Below, piece by piece: positions 44,501 to 53,910 of a DNA stretch of 64,000 nt. The first letter of the stretch is position 1. Every line of letters starts with the position of its first letter. The notes beneath the pieces were generated by a model. That model made no database searches, had not been told where the DNA came from, and saw only the letters and a list, made by a program, of their open reading frames with translations. Both the position numbers and the translations under genes were made by a program. Source of the stretch: Paenibacillus pinihumi DSM 23905 = JCM 16419 (GTDB lineage Bacteria; Bacillota; Bacilli; Paenibacillales; Paenibacillaceae). The DNA is taken from the NCBI RefSeq assembly GCF_000422505.1, contig NZ_AULX01000019.1, forward strand, positions 124,001 through 188,000. The letters run 5' to 3'.

Positions 44501-47500
44501 GTTGAGCCCCGGAATGAATCCGAACAGAAATTGGCTGAGATTTGGAGCTCTATTCTGGCTGTGTCCACGATTGGGGCGTACGACCATTTCTTTGATTTAG
44601 GCGGGCATTCCTTAACTGCCTTGAAGCTCATCACGGAAGTGAAGAAGCAGTTTCAAATTCAGCTTCCTCTGCAAGATGTGTTCAATACGCCTGTGCTCTC
44701 AGATATGGCGGCTCTGATCAGCGGAAACGAGGAAACGGATTATTCCGCAATAGAACCTGCTCCGGCGGCGGAATTTTATCCGGTGTCGTCCTCGCAAAAA
44801 AGACTGTTTATTTTAAATGGAATGGCAGGAATGGATACCGCATATAACATGCCGTTTGTTATGCGGCTGGAAGGATGTCTTGATGTTAAGCGTTTGGAGC
44901 TTGCTTTTCAAACGCTGATCTCACGTCATGAATCATTGCGAACCTCCTTTGATTTCATGAAGGGCGAGCCGATTCAGCGGGTGCATGAGAACGTGTCTTT
45001 TGCCATAAAGCATTTGGAAGCTCATCCCGGTCAGAGCGTGGAGGAAATCGTGGATTCGTTCGTCGCACCGTTTGAGCTTGGCTCAGCTCCTTTACTTCGG
45101 GCTGGATGTGCCAAGCTGAAGGAAGAGCAGCATGTCTTAATTATCGATATTCATCATATCGTTGCCGACGGTTCCTCCATCGCCCTGATCGTAAAAGAAT
45201 TCAGCGATCTGTACAACAGCGGTGCAGATCGTTCTGATAACGGGGATGGGCTTGGCTCACAAGCTCAGCGAATCCAATACAAGGATTATGCCGTATGGCA
45301 AAATACACAACTCGGTTCCGGATTGTTGCAGCAGCAGGAACGCTTCTGGCTTGAACAATTTGCTGATGAACCTCCTGTGCTTAATTTGCTGACAGATTAC
45401 CCTCGTCCGCAAATCCAGAACTTTGAAGGAGCAGTAGTCTCCGTGGATATTGACCGGGAGCTGTCATCCCAGTTAAAGCAACTGGCAAATGACACGGGAG
45501 CGACCTTATATATGGTACTGTTTGCCGCCTACAGCATTCTGCTGGGCAAATATGCCTCACAAGAGGATATCGTCATCGGCTCCCCGACAGCCGGCAGATC
45601 CCATGCGGATGTGCTTCAAACGATCGGCATGTTTGTCAATACGCTCGCTATACGCGTGAAGCCGGAAGCGAATAAGTCGTTTGCAGCTTTCGTGAATGAG
45701 GTGAAGCAAAGCGCACTTCAAGCTTTCGAGCATCAAGACTACCCGTATGGAGAACTTGTCGAGAAGCTCAGGTTAAGGCGGGATTTGAGCCGCAATCCGC
45801 TATTCGATACGGTGTTCACACTGCAGAACATCGATATCCAAGAGGCTGCGCTAAACGGACTCACTGTTCAATCCAGTTCTTGGGATGGCCGGATGTCCAA
45901 ATTTGATTTGACATTAACGGTTATAGAGAAGGATCAAGGAATGGTCGTCGATGCAGAATTTGCGGTCAAACTGTTCAAGCCCGAAACGATAACTCGTATG
46001 CTGAAGCATTTTGTCGAGGTTTTGCGTGCAATTGCCGGGAATGGACAGATCAAGCTGTCAGATATCGAGTTGTTGTCTGCTGAGGAACGCGACCAGGTAC
46101 TAATTCATTTCAATGGTTCAAAGCAGAATTTTGAGCAGCATCGTACGGCTCATGAATTATTTGCTGAGCAGGCCTCGCGAACGCCGGAGCATATTGCGGT
46201 CGTATTCAAAGACCGGCAGCTGACTTACCGGGAATTGGACAAGCAAGCGGACCGGCTTGCTTTTATTTTGCAAGAAAAAGGCGTCAAGGCTGGACAAGTT
46301 ACGGCGATTCTAATCGAGCATTCGATCGAGATGATCGTTGCTGTACTGGGTGTGTTGAAGGCGGGAGGTGCATATGTTCCGATTGACCATGAATATCCGG
46401 AGGATCGGATCGCTTATATTTTGGAGGATAGCGGGGCTGGTTTGCTGCTTACCAAAAATAGTTTGATGCCTTCAAGGGGCTGGAAGATCGAAAACATAGA
46501 CCTGGAAGAAATACTGGCGTTGCCGGCAGATTTCCAAGTTGGGAAGCCGCTGTCACCGGTACATTGCTCCTCATCAGACCTGGCCTATATGATTTACACC
46601 TCCGGTTCCACAGGCAAGCCGAAAGGGGTCATGATCGAGCATCGCTCCTTACTGAATATGACGAGGTGGTATCAAACCTATTATAAGCTGACAACAGAAG
46701 ACAAATGTACAAAGTATGCGGGATTTGGTTTTGATGCTTCTGTATGGGAGATTTTCCCTGCTCTATTATCAGGCAGCGAGCTTCATATTATACCGGATGA
46801 AATTCGATATGATGTGCATCAATTGGCGGATTATTATAATAACCGGCATATTACCGTCAGTTTCTTGCCTACAGCGGTTTGCGAGCAATTTTGCCAGCTT
46901 GATAACGATTCGCTGCGCGTTTTGATTACCGGAGGGGATAAACTCAGAACATATCGCTTTGGGTCCTACGAAATCGTCAATAACTATGGCCCGACGGAGA
47001 ATACGATTGTAACTACGGCATTTAAGGTGAATGGGGAATACGACAATATTCCGATCGGTAAACCAATCGACAATGTGCGGGTTTATATTCTTGATCCGAA
47101 TAATAAGCTTCTCCCTGTAGGGGTTCCGGGAGAGCTGTGCATAGCGGGGGACAGCTTGGCACGGGGATATATGAATCGCCCTGACCTGACGGCGGAGAAG
47201 TTTACGACGGATCCCTTCTATCCAGGCGAGAGGATGTATAAAACCGGGGATTTGGCGAGATGGCTACCGGAAGGTATCCTGGAATATTTGGGCCGGATGG
47301 ATGAACAGGTCAAAATCCGCGGATATCGTATCGAATTGGGTGAAATTGAAAATGTCCTTCTGAAACAGGCAGGAATCCGTGAGGCAGTTGTCACGGTCGT
47401 GGAGAATTTGAAACAAGAAAAGGAACTTTGTGCTTATGTTTCGGCGTCCCGCAAGTTCTCGGTAAGGGAAATGCGAGAGTGTCTGGCTTTGGAGCTGCCG

Positions 47501-50500
47501 GAATATATGCTCCCCGTCCACTATGTATTTCTGGATAAATTGCCGTTGACCGCGAACGGGAAAGTGGATCGCCGCGCATTGCCTGAGCCCGATTTTGCTT
47601 TCGCAGCTGCAGCTAACTATGTTCCGCCGCGCAGTGAAATGGAGCAGCGGCTGGCGGAGCTCTGGTCAGAGGTGCTCAGTGCTTCTCCTATTGGGGCATA
47701 CAGCCATTTCTTCGAACAGGGCGGACATTCCTTGAAAGCCGCAACGCTGACGGCCCATATTCGAGAAGCTTTTCATGTCGATTTTCCGATAAGCGGAATC
47801 TTTCAATATCCGGTTCTGGAACAAATGGCGGCAAGTATCGATGCACTCGAACGGACGCGATACTCCTTGATCGAACGTGTACCCGACCAGGAGTACTATC
47901 CAGTTTCGTCAGCACAGAAGCGTTTGCTTATTCTAAATGAGCTCGAAGGGGCCGGTCTAACTTATAATATGCCTTTTGTTATGCAGATATCAGGAAATAT
48001 AGACCGTTTCCGGTTACAGCAGGCGTTTGATGGTCTGATTCGCAGACATGAAGCGCTTAGAACTTCTTTTGATATGAGAGAGGGAGAGTTGGTTCAAATC
48101 GTGTATCCGGAAGTCTCATTTGCGATTGGGCAGATAGAGTTAGCGGATGATTCGAGCCAAATAAAGAAAGCCGTCCAGCAATTTGTCCAGCCTTTTCACT
48201 TGCAGGAAGCGCCGTTAATTCGCGCGAGCCTGGCCAGTCTGCGGACGGACAAGCATATTTTAATGATTGATCTTCATCATACGGTTTCAGACGGGGCTTC
48301 GGTTCGCCTTCTGGTCGAAGAGCTCGGTTGGTTATACAACGGCGAACAGCTCGCTGAAACGGCAACACGGATCGAATATAAGGATTATGCGGCATGGCAA
48401 AGTAAAATGCATCAGACGGAAGCGTATGAGAAGCAAGAGCAATATTGGCTCGAACGCTTCTCGGGAGAATTGCCTGTGCTAACTCTCCCGGCAGATTACC
48501 AGCGGCCGCTAATGCAGAGCTTCGAAGGGGATGCTTTCTCTGTTGTAATCGATATTGATTTGAGCTCCCGGATTCGAGAGGCGGTTGCCGAAACGGGAAC
48601 TACATTGTATATGTTCCTTCTTGCCGGGTACAACATTCTCTTGTCAAAATATGCGAATCAGGAGGATATCATCGTAGGCACCCCGACGGCGGGAAGATGG
48701 CAGAAAGAACTGGAGACCGTCGTAGGCATGTTCGTGAATACCCTTGCGATTCGGAACCGGCCTGAAGGGGAAAAACGATTCAGGGTCTTCTTGGAGGAAG
48801 TTAAGGAGCATTCGTTGCAAGCGTTTGAAAATCAGATGGTCCAGTACGAGGATTTGCTCGATAAGTTGGACATCAAGCGGGATGTAAGCCGAAATCCATT
48901 GTTCGATACGATGTTTGCTGTGGATAATGTCGGCATTGAGGAAATTCGGATGGATGATCTGCACATTGAGCCGTACCCGTTCGATAACGGCGCATCCAAA
49001 TTCGATTTGATGCTTACGGCGTCCGAAGAAGGTTCGCATATCCGCTTGGACGTTGAATATGCAGTGAAACTGTTCCGTAAAGGTACGGTCGAGCGCATGA
49101 TTGCCCATTATGTTCAAATATTGCAAACCGTGGCGGCAAACTTGGAAATACTGCTGTCGGACATCGGATTGTTGCTGGAGGAAGAACGGCGCCAGATCAT
49201 TGTGGATTTCAACAGCACAACAACAAATTATCCCCGTCAAACGATACATGAACTGTTCGAGGAGCAGGCGGCCCGGCATGCGGAGAGAATTGCGGTTGTA
49301 TGTGACGGCATAGAGTTGACGTACGGCAAATTAAATGCCAAGGCCAATCAGCTTGCCAAAGTTTTGCGGGACAAAGGCATCGGTCCGGACAGGGTCGTTG
49401 CGATCATGGGAGACCGTAGCTTGGAAATGATTATAGGCATGCTTGCCATTTTAAAAGCAGGAGGCGCCTATCTCCCTATTGACCCGGATTATCCGAAAGA
49501 TCGGATTGAATATTTCTTTAACAATAGCGGGGCCAAATTGCTGCTCGTCGGGAACGGCCATGCGGACAGAGCGATGGATGGCGTGGAAACTATTGTGATC
49601 GATCACCGGCAGCTGGGTGACGATGATGCGCCTAATCTTCACCATGAGACAACCACCAGTCATCTCGCCTATGTCATGTATACATCAGGATCAACCGGAT
49701 TGCCGAAAGGGGTCATGGTCGAACATCTCGGTGTTGCCAGACTGGTCAGAAATACGAATTATGTGCGTTTTACTAAAGATGACCGTGTATTGCAAACGGC
49801 AGCTCCTGTATTTGATGTCAGCGTATTTGATATTTGGGGTGCTTTGCTGAACGGAGCGCAGTTGTACTTGGTCGATAAATTTACGCTGCTTGATTCGGAC
49901 AGGCTTGAATCCGTACTGCGGCAGCATCGCATAACGGCTTTATGGTTAACATCGCCGCTCTTCACTCAGTTCGCTCAGCAAAAGCCGGATATGTTCCGCA
50001 CCGTAAACTATCTGATCGTCGGCGGAGATGTTCTCTCACCGAAGCATATTCAGCTCGTAAGGGAACACTGCAAACATTTAACCGTGGTAAACGGGTACGG
50101 ACCGACAGAGAATACTTCATTTTCCTGCTGCTTCATCATCGAAGAGGCTTACGAGAAAAGTGTGCCGATCGGGCCGCCGATCAGCAATTCAACGGCATAT
50201 ATCGTTGATAGATACGGAAATTTGAACCCTATCGGTGTTCCTGGTGAACTATGGGTCGGCGGAGACGGCGTTGCTCGGGGATACATGAAAAATGAAGAGT
50301 TAACGAGGGAGAAGTTCATTCCGAATCCCTTTGTTCCGGGTGACCGGATTTATCGGACAGGGGATGCGGCGAAATGGCTCCCGGACGGATCCATTGAGTT
50401 TATTGGCAGAATCGATAACCAGGTTAAAATCAGGGGCTTTCGTGTCGAAATCGGAGAGATTGAAAATGTTCTGCTCAGCCATCCGGCGATCAAAGAGGCG

Positions 50501-52585
50501 GTTATTCTCGTAAAGCACGACGAGGAATCAAACAAGTTCCTCTGTGCTTATGTTGTGGCTGATGTGGAATTGACCTTTCAATCCCTCAAGGAATTCCTGA
50601 CTCAGCAGCTTCCTGATTACATGATTCCGTCCGTATTTATTTTCATGGAGCAGCTTCCGTTGAACATCAACGGCAAAGTCGATCGAAAAGCACTCCCTGA
50701 GCCGGAGTATCACGGATCGGAAGCAGAATATACTCCGCCAAGAGATGAGACGGAGAACACCATCGTGCAGGTTTGGTCGGAAATTCTGGGAATTGATCAA
50801 ATCAGCGTGCATAGCAATTTCTTTGAGCTTGGGGGACATTCCTTAAAGGCCATGCAAATGGTATCGAAGCTCTCTGGCACCGGGTGGGATATAAGCATAA
50901 ACCAAGTGTTTGCCCATCAAACCCCTGCCGAACTGGCGGCTTATGCGAACCGGTTCAAAACGGCTGCTACGGAGGAACGCATTGCTGATATATCGAGGGC
51001 TGAACAGTTGCTAAGCTCCCGCCTGCAGCGGACCTGTAAATGGCAGACCTGTTTCGCTCCGGACACAGAATTTATCGTTGTTCACATAACCGGCATTAAT
51101 GAGACATTGAAGCATGAAGCGGAATGTTTAATCGCCCAACATCTGGACGAGCGTATTCACCCGCATTATTTGATCGATGCGAACGAACAGCTTCATTTAC
51201 AGCAGGAAGAAGGAGAGGCTTGGGTTGATCGTATGCTTGATTCGGTCGCACGGATGCAGGAGTCGTATGCTGGCGGGATCACGAGTCGACAGGTTGCTAA
51301 AGAATACCCCCTTTCCCCTTCCCAGATGTATCATTTCATTCATAAAGACGTATCGGGGACGATGGTGAAATGGAATAAGGTGATTCAACCGCAGTTGCTG
51401 CAGCAGGTGATCGGGCAAATTGTATCTGTAGAGGAAGTGATGCGCAGTGTATTAGTTGAAGAGAAGGAAGCCCGGAAGGAATACTGGCGGCTTCATGAAT
51501 CTCCGGAGCAACTCGAACTGCCTGTGATCGACATATCTCATTACGAACGGAGAACGCAGGTGAATATCCTGAGATCACTTATGGACAAGTTCTTTATTAA
51601 GCCGTATACGGAACAGGATCCATTAATGTATCGTGTGCTGTTGGTCAAACAAAACGTGAAGGAATATGTACTGCTGCTTCCGTTCTCGCATACGATTTTT
51701 GATTATATGAGTAATGAAGTACTTCGTAATCAAGTTCTTGAGGGCTATGAGCTATTGAGCCAAGGGAGAGTTTTTGAGCCGAAACGAACCAATACCTATA
51801 CCGATTTCATAGCGCAAATTACCAAAGGTCCTGAAGGAATCTCGCCACAACGATTCAAGGAGTTGTTCGACCTTCCATCCTTCGGAACAGCTGCAAGAGA
51901 GGTTATCGCAAAAATGCAGAAACGGGGCATCAGTTCTCCTGCGGAGATCACGATCATCAACCATAGCATGCGTCTGGAACTGCCGCTGGGGCAGGACAAT
52001 GATCCGGAGGTTAGATGGGGGATCGCTGTCGGCATCTTTGCAGAGTTCTTCGGCGCGTATTTGGATATGCAGCAAATCCCGGCATGGATGACCCATTTCG
52101 GAAGGCAGTATGAAGATAAAACCTATTTTGACATCGTTGGCGAATGTATCGACTATATTCCGATGCTGTTGAAGCGCGAACAAGATATGAACACACAGAG
52201 CGAAATGATCAGACAAAAACTGCAAACCGCCTTGGACCACAATATCCATTTTGCGAACCTGATGTATAACGAGTCGGCAGATTCATCCTTTATGGAAGAA
52301 AGAGATAGTCTGGCAACCGTATTTGAGGAGATGCCTATCAATTTCAACTATCTCGGTGATCTTAGTGAAGAAGCTGACTTGGACTATCTGGATGCAGAAG
52401 GCGTGAATTGCGATGATCCGAATCGAATTTTGTTTATGACGTGGTGCAGGGGAGATCAAATTCATATTACGCTTGTGATCCCTGTAGTGGAGAATAAAGA
52501 GTCGATACGCAGCAAGCTTGATGAAGCGGCACGGAAACAAATGAAGAACTATCATGCTCCACCACTGAAAGGTGCAAATATATGA
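41531..52585 (+). CDS. Nonribosomal peptide synthetase 3 (modules 5-7) with terminal C-like release domain and no thioesterase
   Basis: A 3684-residue synthetase. ATG 41531 is preferred to ATG 41525 because AAGGAG (41517-41522) is 8 bp upstream of the former. C6 is of the D-accepting type (YNLTPMQEGMLFHTYL, HHIIMDG 144-150). A5 (about 485-975) has pocket DAFWIGGT, the valine code; PCP6 Ser1027. C7, A6 (about 1539-2015) with DAWFIGNI, close to the leucine code DAWFLGNV; PCP7 Ser2067. C8, A7 (about 2572-3055) with DVFWIGGS, valine-like; PCP8 Ser3104. The last 545 residues contain a linker of unknown kind and a divergent C/E-superfamily domain. This holds SHTIFDYMS (3386-3394) instead of HHxxxDG and a late FNYLG motif. 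No GxSxG thioesterase or reductase domain is present. The stop overlaps the exporter start (ATGA). Confidence 0.93.
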   Translation: MNEKLSIGGIYNLTPMQEGMLFHTYLNPESAAYFEQFSCTVSGQLDVGLLESSFNALIEKYDVLRLNFLHENMKNPKQIVFKKRAMSVFYENLSHLDEAEQVQYIQRFVQADQKKGFDLAKEMLLRAAVLQMDDHRYKLIWSYHHIIMDGWCLKTIVQELFGVYGALSKGEAVELDEAPPFASYIQWLDRQNRDEARNYWADYLQDYDSTIELPSFGMRPGGIIKTPDGKASSSRGLQQQEEHLPVDCSYLISEETTLRLEQLARANQVTLNTVLQSAWALLLGRYNGTEDVVFGSVTSGRPAEVEGVEEMVGLFINTVPIRVTFGGDQSFSSLIQQVQQISLETQNYDFYPLAEIQNLSTMKRNLINHIYAFQNYPVSADPVDESEPPFSITELEDFEQTHYDFNLILMPHEGLKVKFKYNAARYDSSAMDRLFEHYEHVLSQISRNPNVRIREISIITDNESRKIRHQFNDTAGEYPRDQTIVQLFERQAGRVPSHTALVHKDVRMTYGELNVKVNRLASRLRRRGVGPGQIVGLIGDRTAETVVGMLGILKAGGAYLPIDPEYPADRMEYMLYDSQAKWIVTPKCYEDIRVGGIEMIILDEEEREEDLPPISQLPSDELPASNALTPSSLAYVMYTSGSTGRPKGVMVQHRNVVRLVQNTNYVPFQQGDRILQTGAPVFDACTFEIWGALLNGLELYMIDKESILDAGQLGKALRDYGITTLWMTAPLFNQLAQQQPALFRPVRHLIIGGDVLSPKHIQLVAEHCEKTTMINGYGPTENTTFSTCHTIRSYEETNIPIGGPIAHSTVYVVDMYGHLSPIGVPGELWVGGDGVALGYINNEALTSEKFMNNPFADGDRIYRTGDAVRWLPDGAVEFIGRLDQQVKIRGFRVEIGEIETRIQLHEGVKEAAVKIWDKGESNKSLCAYVVCGDSLSAADLKEYLSRSIPDYMIPTNWTFMDQLPLNPNGKVHRQALPEPEWSITYNDGTFVEPRNESEQKLAEIWSSILAVSTIGAYDHFFDLGGHSLTALKLITEVKKQFQIQLPLQDVFNTPVLSDMAALISGNEETDYSAIEPAPAAEFYPVSSSQKRLFILNGMAGMDTAYNMPFVMRLEGCLDVKRLELAFQTLISRHESLRTSFDFMKGEPIQRVHENVSFAIKHLEAHPGQSVEEIVDSFVAPFELGSAPLLRAGCAKLKEEQHVLIIDIHHIVADGSSIALIVKEFSDLYNSGADRSDNGDGLGSQAQRIQYKDYAVWQNTQLGSGLLQQQERFWLEQFADEPPVLNLLTDYPRPQIQNFEGAVVSVDIDRELSSQLKQLANDTGATLYMVLFAAYSILLGKYASQEDIVIGSPTAGRSHADVLQTIGMFVNTLAIRVKPEANKSFAAFVNEVKQSALQAFEHQDYPYGELVEKLRLRRDLSRNPLFDTVFTLQNIDIQEAALNGLTVQSSSWDGRMSKFDLTLTVIEKDQGMVVDAEFAVKLFKPETITRMLKHFVEVLRAIAGNGQIKLSDIELLSAEERDQVLIHFNGSKQNFEQHRTAHELFAEQASRTPEHIAVVFKDRQLTYRELDKQADRLAFILQEKGVKAGQVTAILIEHSIEMIVAVLGVLKAGGAYVPIDHEYPEDRIAYILEDSGAGLLLTKNSLMPSRGWKIENIDLEEILALPADFQVGKPLSPVHCSSSDLAYMIYTSGSTGKPKGVMIEHRSLLNMTRWYQTYYKLTTEDKCTKYAGFGFDASVWEIFPALLSGSELHIIPDEIRYDVHQLADYYNNRHITVSFLPTAVCEQFCQLDNDSLRVLITGGDKLRTYRFGSYEIVNNYGPTENTIVTTAFKVNGEYDNIPIGKPIDNVRVYILDPNNKLLPVGVPGELCIAGDSLARGYMNRPDLTAEKFTTDPFYPGERMYKTGDLARWLPEGILEYLGRMDEQVKIRGYRIELGEIENVLLKQAGIREAVVTVVENLKQEKELCAYVSASRKFSVREMRECLALELPEYMLPVHYVFLDKLPLTANGKVDRRALPEPDFAFAAAANYVPPRSEMEQRLAELWSEVLSASPIGAYSHFFEQGGHSLKAATLTAHIREAFHVDFPISGIFQYPVLEQMAASIDALERTRYSLIERVPDQEYYPVSSAQKRLLILNELEGAGLTYNMPFVMQISGNIDRFRLQQAFDGLIRRHEALRTSFDMREGELVQIVYPEVSFAIGQIELADDSSQIKKAVQQFVQPFHLQEAPLIRASLASLRTDKHILMIDLHHTVSDGASVRLLVEELGWLYNGEQLAETATRIEYKDYAAWQSKMHQTEAYEKQEQYWLERFSGELPVLTLPADYQRPLMQSFEGDAFSVVIDIDLSSRIREAVAETGTTLYMFLLAGYNILLSKYANQEDIIVGTPTAGRWQKELETVVGMFVNTLAIRNRPEGEKRFRVFLEEVKEHSLQAFENQMVQYEDLLDKLDIKRDVSRNPLFDTMFAVDNVGIEEIRMDDLHIEPYPFDNGASKFDLMLTASEEGSHIRLDVEYAVKLFRKGTVERMIAHYVQILQTVAANLEILLSDIGLLLEEERRQIIVDFNSTTTNYPRQTIHELFEEQAARHAERIAVVCDGIELTYGKLNAKANQLAKVLRDKGIGPDRVVAIMGDRSLEMIIGMLAILKAGGAYLPIDPDYPKDRIEYFFNNSGAKLLLVGNGHADRAMDGVETIVIDHRQLGDDDAPNLHHETTTSHLAYVMYTSGSTGLPKGVMVEHLGVARLVRNTNYVRFTKDDRVLQTAAPVFDVSVFDIWGALLNGAQLYLVDKFTLLDSDRLESVLRQHRITALWLTSPLFTQFAQQKPDMFRTVNYLIVGGDVLSPKHIQLVREHCKHLTVVNGYGPTENTSFSCCFIIEEAYEKSVPIGPPISNSTAYIVDRYGNLNPIGVPGELWVGGDGVARGYMKNEELTREKFIPNPFVPGDRIYRTGDAAKWLPDGSIEFIGRIDNQVKIRGFRVEIGEIENVLLSHPAIKEAVILVKHDEESNKFLCAYVVADVELTFQSLKEFLTQQLPDYMIPSVFIFMEQLPLNINGKVDRKALPEPEYHGSEAEYTPPRDETENTIVQVWSEILGIDQISVHSNFFELGGHSLKAMQMVSKLSGTGWDISINQVFAHQTPAELAAYANRFKTAATEERIADISRAEQLLSSRLQRTCKWQTCFAPDTEFIVVHITGINETLKHEAECLIAQHLDERIHPHYLIDANEQLHLQQEEGEAWVDRMLDSVARMQESYAGGITSRQVAKEYPLSPSQMYHFIHKDVSGTMVKWNKVIQPQLLQQVIGQIVSVEEVMRSVLVEEKEARKEYWRLHESPEQLELPVIDISHYERRTQVNILRSLMDKFFIKPYTEQDPLMYRVLLVKQNVKEYVLLLPFSHTIFDYMSNEVLRNQVLEGYELLSQGRVFEPKRTNTYTDFIAQITKGPEGISPQRFKELFDLPSFGTAAREVIAKMQKRGISSPAEITIINHSMRLELPLGQDNDPEVRWGIAVGIFAEFFGAYLDMQQIPAWMTHFGRQYEDKTYFDIVGECIDYIPMLLKREQDMNTQSEMIRQKLQTALDHNIHFANLMYNESADSSFMEERDSLATVFEEMPINFNYLGDLSEEADLDYLDAEGVNCDDPNRILFMTWCRGDQIHITLVIPVVENKESIRSKLDEAARKQMKNYHAPPLKGANI

Positions 52586-53868
52586 GGGACGCCAGAAATA
52601 TTGTTATCTTCAGTTTGAGCAGATTAATCACAGAGCTGGGAACATCCATTTTTCGCTTTGCTCTTAGTCTTTATATTTTGGATCTTACCGGATCAGCGAG
52701 CATGTTTGCTCTTGTGTTGAGTTTTACTTATATCCCGGGTATTTTCGTGAACATTTTCGCCGGTGTTTTTGTGGATCGCAGCAAAAATAAAAAGCGGATT
52801 ATGGTTGTTTCCGATTTTCTCAGCGGCACTTCGATCTTAATGTTAATGCTCATGTTTCAGTTTTATCATGACAGCATTTGGCTGTTTGTCGTTTATGCGA
52901 TGATCATGAGTGCACTTCAGGCGTTGTTTACATTAACGTTAAATTCTTCTGTTCCTGACATTGTTGCCCCTGAGCGGGTAGCTACGGTCAATTCCAGCAA
53001 CCAGAGCATCGGAGCCCTGATTAGTATATTGGGGCCGGTGATCGGTGCTGCAGCCTATATTAAATTCGGGCTGGAGCAAATTTTCTTAATCGAGGGATTC
53101 GCGTTCATTCTTTCCGCATTTCTCAATATGTTTTTGCAATTCTCTAAACGCCAAGGGCAGATGGAAGAGCATAAACCTTACTTGGAAAGCGTGAAAGAAG
53201 TTTACCGGTATATTCAGCGGCGCGCTGCAATAAAGTATTTGCTGGCCATTTTTGTTGTCGTTAACTTTGTGATTGCGCCGGCTGTTTCTCTCATCTTGCC
53301 TTTTATCGTCTATCAGGCTCTGGATATGACGCCGCAGCAGTTGTCCTATATTGAAGCAGCGCTTGCGGCAGGCATTATCATTGGAGCCATAGTAGTGTCA
53401 GTACCTTCCGTTAATCGCTTTATCACTAATAAGATTTTCATTTTAATCCAGCTGCAAGCGTTGATGATCATTTTATGGATGTTTCCGGAATGGTCGATCT
53501 TTGATACGAGCACCAAGGTTATGCTGATGGTCGGATACATGATCGTCTTGTCACTTACGGGAGTTTTCACCACGATGGGCAATATACCCATGCTCTCTTA
53601 TGTACAGATTCACACTCCTGAGCAAATAAGAGCTAGCATTTTAGGGGTGGTAAGCACGGTTACTACTATTGCGGTCCCTGTTGGAATGTTGGTTTATGGT
53701 GCTTTGTTGGAGATGATGAATTGGTATTATATTACGGTAATTTCAGGAATAGGCCTGCTCGTTGTCGGTTTTATAGCTCATCGCAACCGCGAGCTCAGAG
53801 AGTTTTTTACCCTGGGCAGCGAGGCGGAGCCGGAGCCTGTAAGAAGTTTTGAAGCACACGAAGCCTGA
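52582..53868 (+). CDS. MFS exporter of the lipopeptide operon
   Basis: The 428-residue membrane protein has about twelve segments and belongs to the EntS/MFS_3-like drug and siderophore exporters (LTGSASMFALVLSFTYIPGI, then the loop FVDRSKNKKRIM between TM2 and TM3). Its ATG overlaps the stop codon of synthetase 3 by 4 bp, so translation is coupled. Export of, and self-protection against, the peptide product is the obvious role. A charged tail (EAEPEPVRSFEAHEA) ends the protein. No other transporter lies in the operon. Confidence 0.9.
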   Translation: MRDARNIVIFSLSRLITELGTSIFRFALSLYILDLTGSASMFALVLSFTYIPGIFVNIFAGVFVDRSKNKKRIMVVSDFLSGTSILMLMLMFQFYHDSIWLFVVYAMIMSALQALFTLTLNSSVPDIVAPERVATVNSSNQSIGALISILGPVIGAAAYIKFGLEQIFLIEGFAFILSAFLNMFLQFSKRQGQMEEHKPYLESVKEVYRYIQRRAAIKYLLAIFVVVNFVIAPAVSLILPFIVYQALDMTPQQLSYIEAALAAGIIIGAIVVSVPSVNRFITNKIFILIQLQALMIILWMFPEWSIFDTSTKVMLMVGYMIVLSLTGVFTTMGNIPMLSYVQIHTPEQIRASILGVVSTVTTIAVPVGMLVYGALLEMMNWYYITVISGIGLLVVGFIAHRNRELREFFTLGSEAEPEPVRSFEAHEA

Positions 53869-53910
53869 CACTCTATTCAAATGATAAAGACAAAGGAGGA
53901 TTAATTAAAG

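Noticed and set aside
52582-53868. Siderophore system, because the exporter resembles EntS
   Set aside because: No iron-chelator synthesis gene, Fur-type box or uptake gene is visible; similarity is to the broad MFS_3 family.
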